Positions 59,071 to 64,000 of a DNA stretch of 64,000 nt are shown here, one piece after another. The notes under the pieces are model-generated. The model ran no database searches. It was not told the DNA's origin and saw nothing but the letters and a program-made list of their open reading frames with translations. The translations under genes were made by a program, and so were the position numbers. The DNA comes from Akkermansiaceae bacterium. GTDB lineage: Bacteria > Verrucomicrobiota > Verrucomicrobiia > Verrucomicrobiales > Akkermansiaceae. Within the stretch, counting starts at the first letter, position 1. Every line of letters begins with the position of its first letter. Where the stretch lies: contig CAIVKO010000083.1 in the NCBI GenBank assembly GCA_903906515.1, positions 1 to 64,000 of the forward strand, in the 5' to 3' direction.

Positions 59071-60957
59071 TTATGAAAATCCGAGGAGTTTTCCGCCCTG
59101 ATAGACGATCAGCGAGGCAATGTAGGCGAAGCCCGACATGAAGATGAACTGGCGGAACGCCCATTTCCAGGAACCGGTTTCCCTGGCGACCACGGCGGAT
59201 GTCGGCAGGCACTGGAGCGCGTAAATGTAGAAAACCAGCAGCGAAATTAGCGATAGCGGAGTGAAGAGCGGAGTGCCGTCCGACCGTTTCGCGGCGGCGA
59301 GCCGGTCGCGCAACAAGCTCCGGGTTTTCTCATCGCTCTCCGCCTCATCCACGCGGAAAAGCACGGCCATGGAGGAGTTGAAAACCTCGCGGGCGGCGAA
59401 GGATGTCAGGATGGCGGTGCCCACACGGCCATCGAAACCGAGGGGTTTCACCGCGGGTTCGATCACCGATCCAATCCGGCCGACGGCACTGTGGGCCAGC
59501 ATTTCGTCCTTGGTACCGCCTGATTTCGGGTAAGTGCCGAGTGCCCACAAAAGGATGGAAAGGCCGAGGATGATGGTGCCTGCCTGCGCGACGAATGACC
59601 ATGCCCGCTCGCCGACGTGGCGCAGGATGTAGCTCCACTGCGGCGCATGATAAGGCGGCAGCTCTAACAAGAAATGTGTAGCTCCGGTGTCTGGGCCCAG
59701 CTTTGCGCGCAGCAAGCGGGCCACTCCGAACGCGCTGGTTGTGCCGAGCGCGTAGATGGCGAATAAGATCATCGCCTGTTTCCAGGAGCCTTCATTTTCA
59801 TGCAACAACAGCGGCACGATTAGGAAATACACCGGCAGGCGTGCGGAGCAGCTCATCCACGGCGCTACGAAAATCGTGACCAATCGCTCCTTCGCGGAGT
59901 CGATCGTGCGGGTGGCGAGCACGCCGGGAATGGCACAGGCATACGAGCTGAAAAGCGGTAGGAACGCCTTGCCGCTCAATCCCGCCTTGGCCATCACACC
60001 ATCCATCAAAAATGCGGCGCGGGCCATGTAACCGGAACTCTCCAATAGCCCGATGAACAGGAACAGCAGCACGATTTGCGGCAGGAAAACCACCACGCCG
60101 CCCATACCACCGAGCACGCCATCGACCAGCAGCGAGCGCAAATCGCCGTCGGCCATGTGTGCCACCACCCAATTTGCAATCACGCCCTGACCTGCTTCGA
60201 TCCAGCCCATCGGGATTCTGGCGAAGGAAAAAATCCCCCAAAACACGCTGAACATGATGCCCAGAAACGCGATCCATCCGTAAACCGGGTGCAACAACCA
60301 ATTGTCCAATTGATCGGAGAGCGTGAGCTGATGGGCGTCTGGCCGACGTGCAGCGAGCTCACAAAGCCGGGTGATCAATGCGCGGCGGGAGTTTTCCAGA
60401 TTCTCCGCAGCCCACGCCACCGCCGGGGTGGGGGGGAATGGAAACCGCAGCGCCTGTTTCAACTCGATGATTCCTTTTCCCGCGTTGGCTTGCATCGGGA
60501 CCACGGGCACCCCGAGTTCTTCGGAGAGTTTCGCTGGATCGAGCCGTAAGCCGGATTTTTCCGCCATGTCCACCATGTTGAGCACAAGGACGGTCGGGAT
60601 TCCCAATTCGATAATCTGGAGGGCGAGCTGAAGGTGGCGTTCGAGGTTTGATGCATCGACCACGCAGACGACCATGTCCGGTTTTGCGTAACCCGGGATC
60701 TCGCCCTTGAGCGCGTCCACCGCCACTTTTTCATCCAGCGACGGTGCCCGCAACGAGTAACATCCGGGCAAATCGAGCACGTGGAGTTTTTTCCCGTGCG
60801 GAGTGAACATTTGTCCGGATTTTACCTCCACCGTGACGCCGGAGTAGTTGCCGACTTTCTGGTTGGATCCGGTCAACGCGTTGAAAACCGTTGTTTTCCC
60901 GGAATTCGGATTGCCAATCAGCGCAATGGTCGGCGGAAATTCAGAAGAACCTTGCAT
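59071..60957 (-). CDS. feoB: Ferrous iron transport protein B
   Basis: FeoB imports Fe(II) with an N-terminal G protein. The 628-residue protein shows the G1 motif GNPNSGKT (15-22), switch region SGVTVEVKSGQ, G3 DLPGCYSL, G4 LNMVDMAEKSG, and then the membrane part with two Gate motifs (GYMARAAFLMDGVMAKAGLSG, split family hallmark, and FSSYACAIPGVLATRTI). The size is at the short end of the family. It follows feoA after 15 bases; a Cys-rich partner follows. Confidence 0.95.
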   Translation of the reverse strand: MQGSSEFPPTIALIGNPNSGKTTVFNALTGSNQKVGNYSGVTVEVKSGQMFTPHGKKLHVLDLPGCYSLRAPSLDEKVAVDALKGEIPGYAKPDMVVCVVDASNLERHLQLALQIIELGIPTVLVLNMVDMAEKSGLRLDPAKLSEELGVPVVPMQANAGKGIIELKQALRFPFPPTPAVAWAAENLENSRRALITRLCELAARRPDAHQLTLSDQLDNWLLHPVYGWIAFLGIMFSVFWGIFSFARIPMGWIEAGQGVIANWVVAHMADGDLRSLLVDGVLGGMGGVVVFLPQIVLLFLFIGLLESSGYMARAAFLMDGVMAKAGLSGKAFLPLFSSYACAIPGVLATRTIDSAKERLVTIFVAPWMSCSARLPVYFLIVPLLLHENEGSWKQAMILFAIYALGTTSAFGVARLLRAKLGPDTGATHFLLELPPYHAPQWSYILRHVGERAWSFVAQAGTIILGLSILLWALGTYPKSGGTKDEMLAHSAVGRIGSVIEPAVKPLGFDGRVGTAILTSFAAREVFNSSMAVLFRVDEAESDEKTRSLLRDRLAAAKRSDGTPLFTPLSLISLLVFYIYALQCLPTSAVVARETGSWKWAFRQFIFMSGFAYIASLIVYQGGKLLGFS

Positions 60958-60972
60958 GACCGATGGGGGAAA

Positions 60973-61227
60973 TCACGCCATGGGGGATACCACCACTTGC
61001 TCGGCCAGTTCACGGCTGATCGCCAAGCGTGTGCCGCACAGTGAGCAGATCAAATTCCTCCCAGCTGAGAGCTTGCGGACTAGCAATTGCTCACAAAAAC
61101 CTAGGTCGCGCAGTCGATCACAGCCCGGCCCGCTCAGTTGGGAAATCCGCACATCACAGCCCACTCCGACCTGATTTAGGGTCATCGCGCTGTCGATCTG
61201 AAGATCTGCTGCATGGGTGTGTGACAT
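60973..61227 (-). CDS. feoA: FeoA protein
   Basis: FeoA is an SH3-like cytoplasmic partner of FeoB. The 84-residue product reads MTLNQVGVGCDVRISQLSG, then CDRLRDLGFCEQLLVRKL, and ends CSLCGTRLAISRELAEQVVV, the usual FeoA pattern. The ATG at 61227 (MSHTHAADLQ) is chosen; an ATG at 61185 (MTLNQVGV) would also fit. A probable Fur site lies 19 bases upstream. Confidence 0.88.
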   Translation of the reverse strand: MSHTHAADLQIDSAMTLNQVGVGCDVRISQLSGPGCDRLRDLGFCEQLLVRKLSAGRNLICSLCGTRLAISRELAEQVVVSPMA

Positions 61228-61245
61228 CCGCACGCAACAAAGCCT

Positions 61246-61264
61246 AATTGAGATTGATTTGCAA
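61246..61264 (-). promoter_or_regulatory. Probable Fur box before feoA
   Basis: AATTGAGATTGATTTGCAA (61246-61264) resembles Fur sites of the TGAGAATGATTTGCAA type and lies 19 bases upstream of the feoA start. It would repress feoAB when iron is sufficient. Confidence 0.55.
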
Positions 61265-61285
61265 CAAGAATTTTTTTGACGCGTG

Positions 61286-61307
61286 AAAAAAAAGGTCGGG
61301 ATCGACC
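61286..61307 (-). terminator. Rho-independent terminator of rnhA
   Basis: On the minus strand GGTCG and CGACC form a five-pair stem around a four-base loop (61294-61307), followed directly by eight T residues (61286-61293). A second small palindrome (GACCACGGGTGGTC, 61304-61317) overlaps it. It separates rnhA from feoA. Confidence 0.7.
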
Positions 61308-61338
61308 ACGGGTGGTCCACATAGGTAGGAAATGACCT

Positions 61339-61815
61339 CTAATCGTCGCGGTTGTCTTCGAAGCCGGTGTCTGGCGGTAGGTTTTTTTCGAGCACTGCGA
61401 GGTTGGCCAGTTCGTCGCAGCGTTCGTTTTCGGCGTGACCGGCGTGGCCTTTCACCCATTGCCAGCGGATTGTGTGCGTGGCCATGGCGGAGTCTAATAA
61501 TAGCCAGAGGTCCTTGTTTTTCACCGGTTTTTTATCAGAGGTCATCCAGCTGCGGCGTTTCCAACCATCGAGCCATTTTTCATTGATGGCCTGGACGAGG
61601 TATTTGGAATCGGAATGCAATTCGATCTTGCAGGGTTCGGTGAGCATTTCGAGCGCGGCGATGGCGGCACGCAGTTCCATGCGGTTGTTAGTCGTGAGTT
61701 TGAAACCGGCGGAAATTTCCTTGCGGTGATGGCCACAGACGAGCACCGCACCGAATGCGCCGGGGCCGGGATTGCCCTTGCATGCCCCGTCGGTATGGAT
61801 GATGACGTGTTTCAT
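61339..61815 (-). CDS. rnhA: Ribonuclease HI
   Basis: RNase HI cuts RNA in RNA-DNA hybrids. The 158-residue protein has the catalytic residues Asp9 ([13 protein letters not shown]), Glu47 ([13 protein letters not shown]), Asp69 ([13 protein letters not shown]), His124 ([12 protein letters not shown]) and Asp134 (RCDELANLA). The ATG at 61815 ([10 protein letters not shown]) is the right start; the frame upstream to 61962 runs antisense to the neighbouring glycosidase and has no support. Confidence 0.95.
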   Translation of the reverse strand: MKHVIIHTDGACKGNPGPGAFGAVLVCGHHRKEISAGFKLTTNNRMELRAAIAALEMLTEPCKIELHSDSKYLVQAINEKWLDGWKRRSWMTSDKKPVKNKDLWLLLDSAMATHTIRWQWVKGHAGHAENERCDELANLAVLEKNLPPDTGFEDNRDD

Positions 61816-61831
61816 CAGGAAAAATATAGGG

Positions 61832-64000
61832 TTACGGTTTAGCCTTGGGGCGGACGCTCCATCGGACATCACCGGATTGCGGGCTTTCGAGAGTGAGGAG
61901 GTATAGGTCGACGGGGGCCGGGTGCGGCATGAGGGTGGCGGTGCCGGTGTTGACGCTGACATCGGTCAAATTCGTGCCATTGCCCGCGATGATGATCCGG
62001 AACGGCTCTCCTCCGATCACTTTGGCCGTGCCAGAAAGCTCCTTGCTGTTGGCATTCCACTGCACATCGGCCAGATCGACCCAGCCTTGCAGCAGGTGGC
62101 GGTCGGTGCTGATGACTTGCGGATGTGGCAAAACCTTACGCAGCGAAATCATCGCGCAATGGCCAGGATCGAGATCCTGTCGCAGTTTCGCGGATCCTTT
62201 GAGTTTGCCCAGATAGGTGTCGGTCCAGAACTCGTAGGCGTGGTAGCTGGCTGAAGGATCGAGTCCGATCGCGTTGCTGGCGCGATCACCACTCAGCGAT
62301 GTAGAGATCTCCTCGCGTTTTTTGCCGGTGTTATAAAACGTGACCTGCCGCCAGTCGGGTGTCAGTTCCAACTCATACACTTGGGGATCATGACCGCCGG
62401 TGAAGGCATCGAGCGGACGGGCGCTAACAGGTTCCTGATAGTGTGGATAACTGCGTGAGACGATGCGGGTGATTTCCGGGGTGAACAACGAATAGGACGT
62501 AGCCAGATCGAGGCGACCGCTGGTAAGGAAATTCAGGGTGATGAGAGCCTGCAGTTTTTGCGGCGTCACGTCATGCACCGCCTTGGTGTCGGAGTAATAA
62601 TTGAAAACGGTCCGGTTTTTATACCAACGCAGGCCGCTGCGCGAAACCATCTCCGGTTCGAACGTGTTGCCATCGCCCCAGATGCGCTGGGTGTCCACCA
62701 CTCCAGCGGTGATATCGAGACATGGGCGGCCGGATTCACCGAGCACGCGCTCGTCGATCAATCCGTCCTTGCCCATGGCTTGGCGCAGTAATTCGAAGGC
62801 GCGCCTATAAGCGGAGTTGGTGCTGGCGTATCGATCATCGAATCCGCCCTCGGGCCGCCATGCGGTGGCCGGATAATCCACCTTCACGCCGCGCACACCA
62901 GCCTTGCGGATTTCCGACCACACTTTGACGAAGTGGTCCGAGTATCCCTTGTCGGTGTAATCGTAGGTAACGTAGGGTTGATGGTGGTTGTGTTTGTTAG
63001 GTTTTTTCTCAAATCCGGGTGCGCGCTTGTCCACTTCCGAGGCGTCGTTGAAAAGCATCCAGTCCGGGTGGGCGCGGGCGAAGTCGTCGGATGGCATTCC
63101 GAGTTGCATGTAGGTGTAGCCGAAGCATCCCCGTTTATCGAGCGCCGTGCACCAGCTGGCGAAGGTTTCATAAGGTGGCACGAGATGTTTGAAAGTGCGG
63201 AGATGTTCGTCGTCCCACCAACCTTGCTCGGTATCCCCATGGTATTTGTCCGGCTCAAGCCGCATCATCGGCTTGGTGTATTTAGTCATACCGCAGGCAT
63301 TGGCGAAATCGGCCTCTTGCACCAGCTTAGCGGAGTTGTTCACTTCCGGAAGATGGCTGATATGCGACACGCTCCAGCCGCAGAGGACCGGGGATTCATA
63401 GACATGTGGGGATGCGTTGTTGGCCGAGCGCATCGCCTTGCCATAGCGTTCCAATGCCTCGAACGGATCCGTTCCAGTTAGATCCAGGTAAAACGTGTCG
63501 TCACTCAAGTCGTCCTTGCTCTCGTCCACCAGCACCCCGATCGGGTCCTCCGCGAACAATCCGGGGATACCTGCTTTGAGAGTGGCGATTTTCGCGAACG
63601 CGCGGTTTCCCAGCCCGCCCCACACGGCTGTGCGGCGCTTGCCATCCACCATACCGGTCAGTATCAGGCTGTTGCAAGAAATGCGATCGAGGCCGTTGGT
63701 GACGTGCGTGCCATCCATGCCGGCGCTGCCATTGAGTGTCTGCGGAGTGTTGATGCTCTTGCCGCCGAACAATCGGCCGCCGCCAAGCACGGTCGCATCG
63801 CGCAACCTCATGCTGTAGTAGTGAGGGGTCGCCAGTCCGAAACCCATCACCACCGCGGGATGTTGTTCGTAAAGGGTGAACGAGAACAAGCGCTTCGGAG
63901 GCATGGCGCCTTTGGTATATCGGTAGATCCCGTAATCGCTCAAGGCCAATACCAGACGGCGGCCCTTGCCGAGCGCATCGGCAACCTCCTCCTTGCGATA
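61832..64000 (-). CDS. Alpha-galactosidase-like glycosidase (clan GH-D), 5' end outside the window
   Basis: The frame is open to the end of the window, so the N-terminus is missing; 723 residues are seen. The central part is a barrel with [18 protein letters not shown] (putative nucleophile Asp in KVDYP), [20 protein letters not shown] (putative acid/base Asp), and [10 protein letters not shown] upstream, the pattern of GH36/GH27-type enzymes. A beta-sandwich (about 120 residues) ends the protein ([19 protein letters not shown]). Substrate cannot be fixed; alpha-galactosides are likely. It follows the same strand as rnhA with 16 bases between. Confidence 0.6.
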   Translation of the reverse strand, partial: YRKEEVADALGKGRRLVLALSDYGIYRYTKGAMPPKRLFSFTLYEQHPAVVMGFGLATPHYYSMRLRDATVLGGGRLFGGKSINTPQTLNGSAGMDGTHVTNGLDRISCNSLILTGMVDGKRRTAVWGGLGNRAFAKIATLKAGIPGLFAEDPIGVLVDESKDDLSDDTFYLDLTGTDPFEALERYGKAMRSANNASPHVYESPVLCGWSVSHISHLPEVNNSAKLVQEADFANACGMTKYTKPMMRLEPDKYHGDTEQGWWDDEHLRTFKHLVPPYETFASWCTALDKRGCFGYTYMQLGMPSDDFARAHPDWMLFNDASEVDKRAPGFEKKPNKHNHHQPYVTYDYTDKGYSDHFVKVWSEIRKAGVRGVKVDYPATAWRPEGGFDDRYASTNSAYRRAFELLRQAMGKDGLIDERVLGESGRPCLDITAGVVDTQRIWGDGNTFEPEMVSRSGLRWYKNRTVFNYYSDTKAVHDVTPQKLQALITLNFLTSGRLDLATSYSLFTPEITRIVSRSYPHYQEPVSARPLDAFTGGHDPQVYELELTPDWRQVTFYNTGKKREEISTSLSGDRASNAIGLDPSASYHAYEFWTDTYLGKLKGSAKLRQDLDPGHCAMISLRKVLPHPQVISTDRHLLQGWVDLADVQWNANSKELSGTAKVIGGEPFRIIIAGNGTNLTDVSVNTGTATLMPHPAPVDLYLLTLESPQSGDVRWSVRPKAKP

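Noticed and set aside
1561-63487. Frequent CTAAC/GTTAG words on both strands
   Set aside because: I counted roughly 50 in 64 kb, not more than expected for a five-base word at this composition, and they lie inside ordinary codons.

Overview
The window looks like a chromosomal segment of a Verrucomicrobiota bacterium, probably Verrucomicrobiales or Akkermansiaceae-like. This is inferred from gene content and has not been tested by a database search. The DNA is moderately GC-rich and many starts lack a clear Shine-Dalgarno. It combines secreted glycosidases (GH29, a clan GH-D enzyme, a CE1-type esterase), an ECF sigma factor coupled to a Ser/Thr kinase with PEGA and FGE-sulfatase-like domains, exosortase with EpsI, a Bat/MoxR operon and dispersed palindromic repeats.

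Layout. 0-13 kb: the end of a nitronate monooxygenase-like gene and NnrS; a stand-alone rsmH; a carbohydrate region with ThuA-domain protein, GH29 fucosidase, a collapsed pectate-lyase-type gene, flotillin and membrane-protein remnants, a secreted protein with a possible clan-CD Cys/His pair, a ROK protein and a collapsed five-bladed-propeller glycosidase gene; then an SDF-family symporter. 13.6-17.3 kb: sigma factor/kinase pair and OsmC. 17.3-24.9 kb: housekeeping genes on the minus strand (prs, rplY, pth, rpsF, ssb; pdxJ, acpS, hemB), then exosortase/EpsI on plus. 25-27.7 kb: a Phd/VapC-type toxin-antitoxin pair and a scar where rmuC and an FGE-sulfatase gene have lost their 5' ends head to head. 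27.9-35.8 kb: moxR-DUF58-DUF4381-batA-batBC-batDE, with two apparent gene fusions. 36-44.6 kb: acetate transporter, a membrane protein of unknown function, two PilT-type ATPases, a YqjD/YqjE-like set, an AsmA-like protein and RadC. 44.7-48.9 kb: aldo/keto reductase, then fabH, plsX, rpmF, yceD. 49.2-58.3 kb: amidase, Cys-cluster protein, MprF-like protein overlapping a VirJ/AcvB hydrolase, an APC permease with a repeat-derived tail, two small membrane proteins and an esterase. 58.7-64 kb: HPr, feoA-feoB plus a 41-residue Cys-rich partner, rnhA, and an alpha-galactosidase-like gene that runs off the end.

Main signals. At least four copies of a ~130-140 bp palindromic repeat lie between genes. 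Two of them border degraded carbohydrate genes. Several genes carry clean internal deletions or 5' deletions, so this stretch appears to be losing accessory functions. The most interesting intact modules are the ECF/kinase pair, the fused Bat operon, the lysyl-phosphatidylglycerol-type synthase/hydrolase pair and the exosortase/EpsI unit. I did not find rRNA, tRNA, CRISPR or a complete insertion sequence.
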